Translations under genes and position numbers: made by a program | Notes under the pieces: model-generated | Database searches by the model: none | Seen by the model: only the letters and a program-made list of their open reading frames with translations | What the model was told of the DNA's origin: nothing | In this document: positions 45,206-56,480 of the stretch, piece by piece | How the letters are laid out: the number at the start of each line of letters is the position of its first letter | Position numbering within the stretch: the stretch's first letter is position 1 | Source: Ziziphus jujuba | Lineage: Eukaryota; Streptophyta; Magnoliopsida; Rosales; Rhamnaceae | DNA: 64,000 nt | Assembly: GCF_031755915.1 (NCBI RefSeq) | Contig: NC_083390.1 | Location: 13,981,001-14,045,000 of the forward strand | Reading direction: 5' to 3'

Positions 45206-46080
45206 TATTCTTTGTAAATTAGTAAAATCTCCTATTTTTGTTTGATTTATTTTACTTAGTTTTTATTGTTTTATTATAATATTTTCTATATTTCTCCAAT
45301 TGTATGTAGAGTGGCACGTTGGCACCCATTAATAGAGACATCTAAATTGTTTGATTTTTACAGAACTGCCAAATAATACCAATGAAAATTAGAAATTGAT
45401 AACAAATTTAGGCTTTAGTCTTCAGTCTTTACTCATAAAAAATTAATATAGTTAATGAATTTGATTTGATCTGAATATAATTAATTATCATAAATTATTT
45501 TCAAAATTATCTATTGACTGTTACACATGTGTATCTATACTTGTTAATACACAAAAGTGAAAGGAATATTGAATCAGCCAATGTCTAAGAATCTTTAAAG
45601 GATGTAACTTAATTGGCTCCTTTTTATTTTATTTTTTAAAATTTTTTTCCTTGCTTCAAATCAAATTGCCCACTTTTGGTAGAAGTATACACAATCGGCA
45701 TTATTTTGCCTACCATCGCTTAGTACAATTTTCCATTTAAACTATAGAATGTATAACATTACTTACTATACATATACAATTTTCCAAGACCATGAAAATA
45801 TAATCTCATTCCAGAACACCATGAAAATATCAAACCTTATAGATGGTCCTTTACTCTTTTCCTTTCCAAAATTAATTATAGTTAGTGTAAGTACTTATGA
45901 ATGAATTTCTCCAATACATAATAGTGTTATTCTTGCATTTTACCACGTGATTATTTTGTTGTATCTTTGGTTATTCTGCATATTTTCTTACCTTAGATAG
46001 GGTGCAAATATGGTTATGAAAATATTGCATTGATTTTGTACGAAATATATAATACCACTTAACAATAAAAGAATAAGAAT
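45206..46080. other. AT-rich DNA, possibly part of an old copia LTR
   Basis: No gene recognised. Precedes a primer-site-like motif at about 46112. Confidence 0.3.
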
Positions 46081-46290
46081 CATTATCTTTTGCGAACTTT
46101 GATTCTCTACATGATATCAAGCCTGCTTGTAATAAGAAAGAAACCTTAAGGCGGAATATTTCTTCTTGTTGTCGTCCTATCTTTCAGCCTACCTTTCTCG
46201 TTCTGCTTTAATGTCTACGAACAGATCTTCTTTGTCTTCTTCTTCATCACCGTTTACCTATTGTTATTACACTTGGTGTAGCTATTCGCC
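46081..46290 (+). mobile_element. possible 5' end of a copia-like element (primer site and gag start)
   Basis: GATTCTCTACATGATATCAA, then GCCTGC near 46102-46125, resembles an LTR end followed by a decayed tRNA-Met primer site (TGGTATCAGAGCCTGC). 46206 starts a Ser-rich frame MSTNRSSLSSSSSPFT like many copia gag starts, lost after ~30 codons. No LTR start was fixed. Confidence 0.35.
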
Positions 46291-46881
46291 TAAGACAATA
46301 ATGCTCACTGCGATTAGTGATGAAAATGTAGGTATCGACAGAAATATTAAAGGTACGATTTTATAGAAATGTCAATGAAAATATTGATATTGATGGAAAT
46401 ACCGATAAAATTAACGAAATTTTAAATATTTAACTTAGAATATAGATTTTGGCAGATGATATATTTGATATAGTAAAATAATGTAAAAAAATACAATAAT
46501 TAAAATACAATGATAATAAAATAGTCCATAAATATTATAAATTATTATAAAAAAAAAGAAAAAATAGTGTTTGTGAGCACTTAAATATAGACAATTTGAT
46601 AAATAATATTAAGATATATAAAACTCTCATATGTAACTCATAATACGTCATTAATACCAAAAAGAACTCTTTGGTGCTTCAAATTGATGATCATATGTAG
46701 AAGTTCAGCATGTATAGTAATAGGCATTCCAACTTATCATATTAGATAAATTTTTCATATCATTGTGGATATGTTAAACATATCTTTCTTTATCAATTCC
46801 ATCCAATTGTCTAAGTAAAGGGTAATGTGAATTTAGACAAAGAGGAGTATAGTATTCTGTTTGAGAAAGGGGATAATTAAG
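46291..46881. other. intergenic, no gene seen
   Basis: Includes a short degenerate GAAA/TATTGAT-type repeat (46365-46425, words like TGAAAATATTGATATTGATG). Left flank of H2. Confidence 0.4.
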
Positions 46882-47847
46882 ATGTAACACCCTATCTCGA
46901 AAAATGCCTGAAATTTTAAAACCTTGATGAGTTGGACCAATTGATAGTTTGTAGACCCTAGGTTTGACCTTTTATATGGTTAATATTTTAGTTTTATTGA
47001 ATATTGTTGTATAGAGCACATCGATACGAGTTCATAGACTGGTGGCACGCCAAATTTTGAGTTATGGATAAAAAGTTATGGTTCTGGGAAGTTTCAAATA
47101 TCAGTTTTATATTGGTGTCCAAATCAGTCCTAGATTTTTGTTTTTTAATGACTCAAGGCTCTATATAAATGTTAGGAAGCATGCCTAACAATGAAAAAAT
47201 CTCAAAATATCCATTTTGTCCCCCAACCCAGATAAACCTTTCCCCACGTCCACGGGTTCGAACTAGGTCAACCCGAACCCATTTAATGCCTAACAATTTC
47301 ATTATCGTTTTGTCCAAATCCGACCACTATCCATCTGGGTATATCATATGGTACATTGCGCGGAAGACCACTCAACGGACCTCAACCATTAAATTTCACT
47401 GCAAACCACTGGCCGATGCACTAGGATCGGCTGTTTGAAGCCAGTGGCTGCCGTTTGGAGTTTTTCTGTCGATTGGCCATTTTTCAACTATTTAAGGCCA
47501 ACCTATAAAGCTTTTTCCTTATTTCAGGACCCTTTGAATCCATTCCCATGCTCCATTTGGCAAGATCCCTCAATGTATGAGAGATACATCAATAGAGATT
47601 ATGGTTGAGTTTTCCAACCATAGGAGACAATTTTGGACCGAGGTGAGCACATCATTATATACCTTATCTCATGAGTTTTCCATTAATATAAAGTTTGTCA
47701 ATTTTGGACATCGTTTTATGATTTTTCCATTTTTTTTGTCAATTAGTTAAATACCAAGTAAATTTGGACTATTGTTGGACAAAAATTGATCAAATTGGAT
47801 AAAATCAATATTGGTTTAGTGTAATTAGATATTAATAGGACCCATTA

Positions 47848-48204
47848 TGTGAGATCCCACATTGGTTGGAAAGGGGAACGAAGCATTCCTTATAAGTGGA
47901 TGTGGATATATTTCCCTTGAGAGGCCTTTTAAAATTATGTGGGCTGAGCCCAAAGCGGACAATATCTCATGCGGGTGGACTGGGCTATTATAGTTAGTAT
48001 CAGAGCCAGCACCCGAATCGGTGTGCCAGCGAGGATGCTGGGGCCCAAGAGGGGTGGATTGTGAGATCCCACATCGGTTGGAAAGGGGAACGAAGTATGC
48101 CTTATAAGAGGGTGTGGATACCTTTCCCTTGAGAGGCCTTTTAAAACCGTGCGGGCTTGGCCCAAAGCGGACAATATCTCATGTGGGTGGATTGGGCAAT
48201 TACA
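47848..48204 (+). mobile_element. complete TRIM element with CATTA target duplication
   Basis: Two 145-base terminal repeats (47848-47992 and 48060-48204), starting TGTGAGATCCCACAT and ending ATTATA/ATTACA, surround a 67-base interior. The interior has a primer site TAGTATCAGAGCC (47995-48007) and a purine tract AAGAGGGGTGGA (48047-48058). CATTA occurs on both sides (47843-47847, 48205-48209). No protein is encoded. The two repeats differ at roughly 18 positions by eye. The first repeat and interior share the GTTGGAAAGGGGAACGAAG core known from TRIM-like repeats of many eudicots. Confidence 0.93.
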
Positions 48205-48998
48205 CATTAGAAGTTTCAATTTCATAAAATTAGCCTTCGGGTAAAAAGCCTTGATTTTGGGTAACAAGTCCTAAGGATTCGCGATATAATCGGATTGCTT
48301 GGTGTCCAATTTATGTAATTTTATAGTTGTATAAATTATTTAAGACATTTAGTACACATTGATGTCTTTGGTTTAGTTTTTAGAGCTTGAGACATATTTT
48401 ATTATATTACAAGCACCTATATTGAGCCTAAGGCAATCTTGCAGAGGAGAAATGGTGAGCATCAGCCGTGTCAGTGAGTGGTTATATCTTTTTAAAAGTT
48501 TATTTTATGCATATATGAATATCTGCTTTTACATATATTTATTTTCATTTTATGTGACTTTTGATAAGATTTTAAATTGATTCTAATTCTATTGAGTTCA
48601 TAATGGATTTGTGGGTTATGGTATTTAAATACCTTGGTATTGGAATTGAAGTTTTAATCATTTTGAAAAATAATTGATTTTGAGAAAGCAGATTGGAAAT
48701 TATATGTTTTTAAGCATGTTTAAGTGTTTTATAATTTTATGTATTAAAAAATGGTTTATGGTGATATTTAGTTTACTGTGGTATTTCTAGTTTTGGCATG
48801 GAATGATAATTTAAAATTTTTGGAATATTTAAACAAATGTTTGGATTTGAATAATAAAGTATGTTTTATGATACAGTATTGTTTGGAAAAATATGACCTT
48901 AAAAAGATTGTTTTATAGATACTGTATTGTTTATTTTTAATTGGTACCATATAGTACTAGTGTTTCAGATCGGTATTATATTATAGAGCACAGATTTG

Positions 48999-49178
48999 CC
49001 ACGATGTCTATAGTATGCTAAGGATCGTGAGGTTGGGTTCATCCCACTGGTTCATTATTGCCATGATACCTTTTATACACTAAGGGTTATAAGGTGGGTT
49101 CATCCTATAGGTTTATATTGCCATGATGCCTTTAGGATGCTAAGGGTCATGGGGTGGCTTTATCCCACAGGTTTCATT
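48999..49178. repeat. ~60-bp minisatellite, three units, in H2 LTR
   Basis: Units at 48999-49060, 49061-49120 and 49121-49178 share CCATGATGCCTTTAG, TGCTAAGGGTCATG, GGTTCATCCCAC and AGGTTTCATT-like words. Confidence 0.85.
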
Positions 49179-50027
49179 CCTTTTACGGTCTGGTAATGTT
49201 CTGAGACGTTGTGCATCATTTGGTAGCTCTAGGTATATCATATGGTACATTGTTTAATTTATAAGTATATTATCGGTTTTTTGATATTTATAGTTTTACT
49301 GCACTTTCATAATTATGTTGTGAAATTATGTTTATGCTATTTTATACTCAATATTTATATCTTGACTAATCCAATTTTTAATATCTTAATGATCATTAAC
49401 TTTATACTATTTAACCATCAATTTTCTGATATTAATTTGGGGTACAAGTTTGGGTTTTGTGAAATGATTTTAAGCGATAAACCTTTTAAAAAAGTGGAAT
49501 GAGAGATTTTGAGAGAAAACTTTACAAAATAAAATATTAGTTTTTATTTACTATGCCACTCACTAATAAATTTTTATCTCATGTTTTATTTGTTTTTAAA
49601 TTCATTCCCCTAGATCCAGGCGGTTACTTGACAGTCTACTTTGTGCATTGCTTGTTGTTCCATATTTCTCACAGTAGCAGCAGTACTTATCTATCCTTAT
49701 TTATCTTTATTTTTCTAGATTTATTTGCATAAATTGTATTTCTCAATTTTACAAATACTCTTTATAATGCTTTGACCTAATTATTGGACACGGTAATGGT
49801 TATGGCTTGTAGTTTGACAAGCTGTGGTTGTGGATCATAGTTATGAATTTTCATGCTGTTGTGTCTCTATCTTTATATTGAGGGACTATTTGTTATGGCA
49901 TGTATTATTTGTCCACGGTTTAGGTGAGGGACCATTATGTATTATCTAAAGATTGTACAGTGGAACCTCACCTGGTGGGGTCTTCCAGGAGATCCTGGAA
50001 GGTTTTTTGGGGTGGGTCTTGTTAGAT

Positions 50028-50039
50028 TGGTATCAGAGC
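50028..50039 (+). other. primer binding site of H2
   Basis: TGGTATCAGAGC (followed by TTTCGGTTT), initiator tRNA-Met type. Confidence 0.85.
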
Positions 50040-50168
50040 TTTCGGTTTCAAATTTCCTCGATGTTATGCATTGTTATACAAATTATCCCATGTTTTACTT
50101 TCCATGCCCTATCCTTTCGTTAGTGTTAATTATATTTTGACTTATTCTTATGCAAAGAAAATTTTCTA

Positions 50169-50733
50169 ATGTCACATGGAGGTAGATGTGGTTCTTAGCA
50201 AGCTTCAGCTGGCAGTACAAATGTATCAACTTATTCGGAGCATCTTGTCGAGCGCCTAGCTCGATCACTCGAAAAGAGTGGGCTTACTAGGTATTCTATT
50301 GACCAGACTTGTAGGATCGGACCAGTGGATTTTGATGGCTCCATGAATCTTATTGTAACTTTATCTTGGCTAGTTGACATGTAGAAAATTCTGGATGAGG
50401 GTATACAATGTTCGAACGAAGACAGAGTCAAGATAGCTAGCTTTATGCTAGAAGGAAATTCAAGAAAGTGGCGGACGTATGAGAAGACTACGAGAAGTCA
50501 CCTTTGGCACAATTCAAGATTGCATTTCATAGCAAGTTTTGCCTTTTAGACTTTGTTGACAGTAAGAGGCTAGAATTTGAGATGCTTATTAAGGGTAACA
50601 TGATAGTTTCTAAGTACGAGTGGAAATTTAGGGAGCTATCAAAATTCTACCCCAACATGGTTATCGATGAAGTCAGTAAGAAGAGGAGGTTTCTCGATGG
50701 TTTGAGCGAACCTATAATGCTGAGCATCTTAGG
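50169..50733 (+). pseudogene. H2 gag, N-terminal half
   Basis: The frame starts MSHGGRCGS, then a stop and EHLVERLARSLEKSGLTRYS, GPVDFDGSMN, ASFMLEGNSRKW. After a frameshift near 50495 it continues AQFKIAFHSKFCLLDFVDSK, RLEFEMLIKGNM, KFRELSKFYPNM, RRFLDGLSEPIMLSILG. This is the retrotransposon gag domain of plant gypsy elements. It is cut at 50733 by the LTR of element P; downstream codons that look like a continuation are LTR sequence. Confidence 0.85.
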
Positions 50734-51843
50734 TGATGCGAATCCGTCTGAGCCAGCACAACCGACAACCTACTGGGGTACCAATTCGATATGGATGAAG
50801 ACTGGGCCAATCACTAGAGCTCAAGCTAAGAGGTTTAGGGATCACCTTGCTGCATTTATCCAAGGCATTATTCATTCTCAAGGAGGCTTGTCTATTTCCA
50901 AAGAATCAAGGCCTATTCTGAGCATACAAGTGGTACGAACTCGGATAGTGATTTTGGTATATTTTTAGAGTCCAGACAGCATGAAATGGTACCAAATCTT
51001 TATGGATTCAATTCATATGTCTAAGAAGCCATGGAATCAAGTCAAAGCTTCAAAGGCAAACAAACAGCTGGTGTGCGCATGGGTCCAAAATTTGCCGGGT
51101 TTTGCTGTATTTTGGTGCTGACTTTACTGTATTATGCTGAGTTGGCTTTTTCTCTTTCTTCCAAGCAAAGGCAACGTGTGGGACTTCATCGTCAGCTTAT
51201 TTGGCATCCTAAAAAGCATATGCAAGATGATTTAAACCTCAAATTGGTCAAAGTAAACTTAGTCAAAAAGCTAGTATTTTAGTTTTCTAATTTGATTCTA
51301 CTTTTTGTTTTAGGAAATTACTATTACTTTTTTGTTTTTATTTATCTATTTTCTGGAAAAATAAGTTTAGGAAAGTTCTTATTTTATTATTTTTATTGTA
51401 AATTAATTGTTTCCTAATCCAAAATAAATGAATTAATTAATTAGAATTTAGATTTAGGAAAGTAGGAAATTCGGTCACTTTAGGAATGGTTGTTGTATGG
51501 CCGGTTTTCCTTATGTCTTCTAGGGTTTATTGTGTGATATTTTCAGCCTATTTAAAGGCTTGTTTTATCAATAATAATTAGTACATTATTCATACAGAAA
51601 AATTAATTGTGAGAGTGAATTCTCTTTTGTTCTCTTTGAATACCTAAAACACCATTAGTGAATGAGTGGTTTAGTTTGACTTATCAATAGGACATCCATC
51701 ACCTATTGTGGCGTCTTCATCATATACCAATTTTTCTAATCACAGGTTGGTTAGGGGTTGAGATGACCATTAGAACTTGGACATAATTAGATCCGGGCTA
51801 ATATAATATGGGTTTAGGAGCAGGTCATCCTAGGTTCGTATCA
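50734..51843 (+). repeat. 5' LTR of P
   Basis: 1110 bases, TGATGCGAATCCG to GGTTCGTATCA. Its own copy of the pol tail frame is shifted after VV (near 50940), whereas the 3' LTR copy is intact. Confidence 0.95.
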
Positions 51844-51845
51844 TT

Positions 51846-51858
51846 TGGTATCAGAGCC
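51846..51858 (+). other. primer binding site of P
   Basis: TGGTATCAGAGCC, initiator tRNA-Met type, two bases after the LTR. Confidence 0.92.
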
Positions 51859-52978
51859 GAATTTTGTTCAGGTTTGATCTATCTTTATTTGCTTTATTTG
51901 TTTTTGTGTTATTCTGCAATTTTAGCATTAGGTTAAGGTTGCTTCTATCATCATACACATTCTACATATTTAAAAGAAAAAAAAAATTCATTCCTAGTTG
52001 AATTAGGATTTTCTAGTTTTATCGTATTTTTCTTTCCTAGTTTGTTGGTTGTTCTTCATCATCGTTCTTGTTAATTTTGGTTTTTGTTGATTTTTTTTCG
52101 CTGTTTTAGTCTTACATATTTGTTGAAAAAAGAAGAAAAAAGAAGAAGGGTTTGCGACAACATATATACAAAAAAAAAAAAAAAAACTGCACTTTTGTTT
52201 TTGTTGGAGGCCACGGGTTCAATAGATTTTTGGTGTGAATTACAATTTTTCATGTTAATCTTTGCTACTGTAGTTGTTTTATGTTCTATGAGTGAAAGAA
52301 AAAAAAAAAAAAGAAGAAGAAAAAGCCGAATAAAAAAAAATTCGGTTTGTTGAATTTGGTGTTGTTGGAAATTTCTTTAAGCTGCTGCATTGTTGACTAT
52401 TTGTTACATACTTGGAGTTTCTGGAGAATTAGTTTTTCTGTTGGACATTTGGATTTTGGATGTTTAAATTATTTGGATTAAAATTAGATAAAGGAATTGA
52501 TACAGAACTTGAATTACGAGAATAACAACCAACACTATCCTATATTTTTGTTCAATTTTATTCTTGTTCATATTTGAATTTCTTTTTCTAGAATTTTATT
52601 CTTGAACTCATAATCTATTACCATCTGACCCAGTTCTTCAAAATTCCAAAGTTTTCTCATTAATTTGCTTTATTTTGCCTAGAAAAGCCGAAAACTAGGT
52701 TTTGTTGAATTCTTTTGGTATTGCCTACTTTTTGCTACTGTTTTGTTGATAAGTTTAATTAAGACATACTTGTGATCTAATTACTGTTTTGTAGATGTTT
52801 TAATTAGAACTTTGAGATAATTCATTGAGAGAAAAAGGCAAGAGAGTGTGAGCACGAAAGAGGGTTAAAAATCGAAATTAGTGTGCAAACATGAGTGTCG
52901 AGTTCTTGTATTGAGTGAAACATGTGAGGGAGTGAATCAGGTGAGAATTTATTTTATTTTTATATTATTCATACTAAC
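51859..52978 (+). other. leader of P
   Basis: A 1.1-kb untranslated leader with A-rich and GAA-rich runs (52130-52190, 52300-52340). Homologous to the leaders at 4704-5820 and 63118-64000 (the latter on the minus strand). Confidence 0.8.
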
Positions 52979-54225
52979 ATGGCAAATTCAAAGGTGAGAA
53001 GAGGAGATCCATCTTTGAGAATTAATGAAGAGGAGTCCGTAGCATTTAAAGGTGATTCCCGAGCTACGGGGAGTGGTGAGTAAACGGACGTGAGGGCTAT
53101 ATTAGAGCAATTGAAGCGGATGAGTGTCCAATTTGACAACATAGATCAAAGGATGGACATGATAGAAACATCACAAAGAGGGCCGAATATAAAATTGGAT
53201 GATGGCAGTCGAGGTCGAGGTCGAGAAGGCTGAGGGTGACCAAGAGAGGAATTCAGGGGAAGTAACTTTGGAGATGACCTGGATGAGGGGTTTGATGAAA
53301 TTTTTGAACCTCAAGAAAGACCAGTCCATGGGAGACCAGCAAGGAATGAAGATGATGATCTAGGGAACATCAAGGTAAACATTCCACCTTTCATGGGAAA
53401 AAGTGATCTGGAGGTATATTTGGAATGGGAGGAGAGAATGGAGATGATTTTTGATTGTCATAATTATTCGGAGGCCAAGATGGTGAAGTTGGCAGCAATG
53501 GAGTTTGGTCATTATGCACTCTAATGGTGGACCAATGAGAAAAACACCCAAAGGAGAGCTGGTGATGACTTGATCACTACATGGCAACAAATGAAAGGAG
53601 CCATGAGGAAGCGGTTCGTACCATCACATTATCATAGGTTGCTGCATTAAAGGCTTCAATCCCTATCTTACGGAAGTAGGTCCATGGAGGATTATTACAA
53701 GGAGATGGAGATGCTCATGGTGAGGTTAAACATGAATGAGGATAGAGAATCAACCATGGCAAGGTTCCTTGGTGGTTTGAATCGTGAGATAGCCAACCAA
53801 CTAGAATTACAACAATATGTGGAATTGGAGGAGATGTTGCATGAGGCTATTAAATTGGAGCATCAATTCAAGAGGAGGGGTGTAGGCTCACGGTTTGGAG
53901 GAGTTTCCAATAGTGGAAGATCAATTCCAAGTGGCTGGAGAAACAATCTTACCTATGAAAGCAAGCCAAAGCCGAAGGTGGGAGAAGAAAGCACCAATCG
54001 GCCAAGAAAGGAGCTTAAAGCCGAATCTGTTTAAGCACATAAAAATGAGGTAAAATCTGATCCTAAACCTTCAAGATCAAAGGAAATTATTTGTTTTAAA
54101 TGCCAGGGATGAGGACACATCACTAGCCAATGCCCGAATAGAAGGATCATGGTGTTGAAAGGTAATGATGAGCTAGAATCGGAAAGTGAGGAAAGTGGTG
54201 GTGAAACCGAGCAAGAGGAGGAGGA
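52979..54225 (+). pseudogene. P gag (capsid, CCHC nucleocapsid)
   Basis: The start is MANSKVRRGDPSLRINEEES, chosen because H and E4 share it. Then an RG-rich patch (SRGRGREG), an acidic linker, IKVNIPPFMGKSDLEVYLEW and [20 protein letters not shown]. 53684-54034 is open: MEDYYKEMEMLMVRLNMNED, ARFLGGLNREIANQLELQQ, EEMLHEAIKLEHQFKRRG. The zinc box CFKCQG-stop-GHITSQC (54092-54133) keeps all four ligands but has a stop inside. Other stops near 53081, 53231, 53522, 53647 and 54032. Confidence 0.9.
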
Positions 54226-55080
54226 AGAGCTTGAATGTGAGGCCGAAACTTTGAATGCTTCCCATGCTGAATTAAGTTTGGTTTCTAGGAGAGTGCTAGC
54301 TCCATACAAAGATGAGGATGAAATTCAAATAGAAAACATCTTCCACACCCGATGTGAGATCCAAGGTAAGAATTATAGCATGACTATTGGTAGTGGAAGT
54401 TGTATTAATGTAATTAGTAACATTGTGGTTGATAAATTAGGCTTAACAACTATTAAACATCCAGAACCATATAGATTACAATGGCTAAATGATAGTGATA
54501 AGATGAAAGTAAATAAACAAGCCAAAATAAAATTCAGCATTGATAAATATGTGGATGTGGTTTTGTGTGATGTTGTGCCTATGCATGCGGGATATATTTT
54601 ACTTGGTAGGCCTTCGCAATTTGATAGAGATGCTATTCATTATGGTATAGAGAATAGTGTTGTTTTTAGATTTAAAAGTAAAAGGGTCAAGCTTGAGGCA
54701 TTAACTCCTAAAGAGGTGTACAAAGATCAAATTCAAATACAACAAAAGGGGATGGCCGAGCAACTCAAGTAAAGGACTAGTATATCCCCCACGGAAACAA
54801 CACCCATACAAGGAGTCCAAGCCGTGCAAGACCAACCAGGTAAGTGTTCTAAAACTCAACTTGAGTGGATAAACCAAGAGAAGGCCGAAATTGGAATGAA
54901 AAAAGAAGAAGAGAAAACCGAGAGTGTGAGAAAAGCCGAGAGTGAGGAAGGTAGTATGGTGGCCGAGAGAGAGAAATGAAAAGAAAGGAAAGAAAGAAAG
55001 AATAAAAATTTTTATTTGAGTTTTGGAGATGTAAATAAAGCTATCTTGAGTAAGAAACACTGCTGGTCATCATTTGTAAA
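54226..55080 (+). pseudogene. P protease and linker
   Basis: NIFHTRCEIQGKNYSMTIGS, then GSCINVISNIVVDKLGLTTI: the catalytic aspartate of the D-G/S-G triad is replaced by glycine. The flap and C-terminal part (VVPMHAGYILLGRPSQFDRD) is kept. After a stop at about 54770 comes a Lys/Glu-rich linker with a further stop near 54977. Confidence 0.88.
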
Positions 55081-55962
55081 GATAATTATTTTAATGATCA
55101 AGCTAACCTTGAAAAACTTGAATTGCCAAGTTCAATTCTTTCTCTTTTGCAAGATTTCTTTTTGGATGAAATTCTAAAGGGATTACTACCAATTAGAGGG
55201 ATTGAACATCAATTTGACTTTGTTCCAGGGGCTTCCATACCAAATAGACCAGCATATAGAAGCAATCCCAAAGAAACAAAGGAGCTACAAAAACAGGTAA
55301 GTGAGTTATTTGATAAAGGCTATATTCGTGAAAGTATGAGTCCATGTGCTATTCCTGTTTTATTATTCCCTAAAAAAGATGGTTCTTGGAGAATGTGTGT
55401 TGATTTTAAGGCTATAAATAATATCACCATCAAATATAGACATCCAATTCCTAGATTAGATGATATGCTTGATGAATTTCATGGTGTTTGCATGTTCACT
55501 AAAATTGATCTTAGGAGTGGATACCATCAAATTAAGATGAAAGAAGGTGATGAATGGAAGACTGCATTTAAAACTAAATATGGGTTGTATGAATAGTTAG
55601 TCATGCCTTTTGGTTTAACTAATGCGCCTAGTACTTTTATGAGGCTTATGAATCATGTTATGCGTCCATTTATTGGCAAATTTGTGGTTGTGTACTTTGA
55701 TTACATTTTAGTGTATAGCCAAAACTTAGATGAGCATGTAGAACATCCTAGGCAAGTTTTAAATGTTCTTAGGAAAGAAACGTTATTTACTAACATGAAA
55801 AAGTGTGATTTTTTCAAAGATGAGGTTGTTTTCTTAGGATTTGTAGTAAGTGCTGTAAGAATCAAAATTGACCAATCTAAAGTCCAAGCAATCAAGGAAT
55901 GGCTGACACCCACTTCTATCACTCAAGTTAGGAGCTTTCATGGTTTAGCAAGCTTCTATTGA
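55081..55962 (+). pseudogene. P reverse transcriptase
   Basis: [68 protein letters not shown], then a stop (TAG, 55596-55598) in the YEWLVMPFG motif. 55603-55962 continues [20 protein letters not shown] and [11 protein letters not shown]. The second aspartate of the YxDD active site is tyrosine, so the enzyme would be dead even without the stops. The pattern of the motifs is that of CRM-like chromoviruses. Confidence 0.92.
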
Positions 55963-56480
55963 AGATTAGTAAAGGATTTTAGCACTATCACAGCACCTTT
56001 GAATGAATTTGTAAAGAAGAATGTTAGCTTTAAATGGGGGGGAGTACAAGAAAACTCTTTTGATTTATTGAAAGAAAAATTATGTAATGCACCTTTATAG
56101 TTTTGCCAAATTTTTCTAAGACTTTTGAATTTGAATGTGATGCTTTGGGTGTACGTATTGGGGCTATATTAATGCAAGAAGGAAGGCCCATAGCTTACTT
56201 TAGTAAGAAATTAAATGGAGTTACACTAAACTACTCGATATATGACAAGGAGATGTATGCTTTGGTGAGGGCTGTGGAAACGTGGCAGCATTATCTCATG
56301 CCAAAAAAATTTATGATTCATATGGATCATGAATCTTTAAAGCACATTAAAGGCCAAGGAAAGCTCAACTGAAGGCATGGCAAGTGGATTGAATTTATTG
56401 AGACCTTTCCATATGTGATCAGCTACAAAAAAGGTAAGGAAAACGTGGTTGCCGATGCATTATCTCGAAGGTATGTTCTC
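55963..56480 (+). pseudogene. P RNase H
   Basis: After a stop near 55960 and another near 56098, the frame gives [62 protein letters not shown], a stop, then [16 protein letters not shown]. The four acidic positions (ECD, KEM, MDH, ADAL) are present. Confidence 0.88.

Larger units (their letters stand above)
46882..50024 (+). repeat. 5' LTR of H2, carrying a TRIM insertion
   Basis: Starts TGTAACACCCTATCTCG and runs to the primer site at 50028: about 3.1 kb, or about 2.8 kb without the nested TRIM. The block TCCCATGCTCCATTTGGCAA at about 47546 is GC-richer. A 60-bp minisatellite sits at 48999-49178. The end reads GGGTCTTGTTA, slightly off the expected TGTTACA. Confidence 0.75.

Noticed and set aside
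46166..46366. Ser-rich 66-codon frame taken as a host protein
   Set aside because: The primer-site-like motif just before it makes a decayed copia gag start more likely.
47935..48267. 110-codon minus-strand frame
   Set aside because: It lies across the TRIM at 47848-48204 and is explained by its repeated non-coding sequence.
50738..50968. Continuation of the H2 gag frame into TRAQAKRF
   Set aside because: From 50734 the sequence is the LTR of element P; the apparent fusion protein is a by-product of the insertion.
52071..52353. Lys-rich and Phe-rich small frames in the P leader
   Set aside because: They come from homopolymer runs, and the frames are not kept in the leaders of H and E4.
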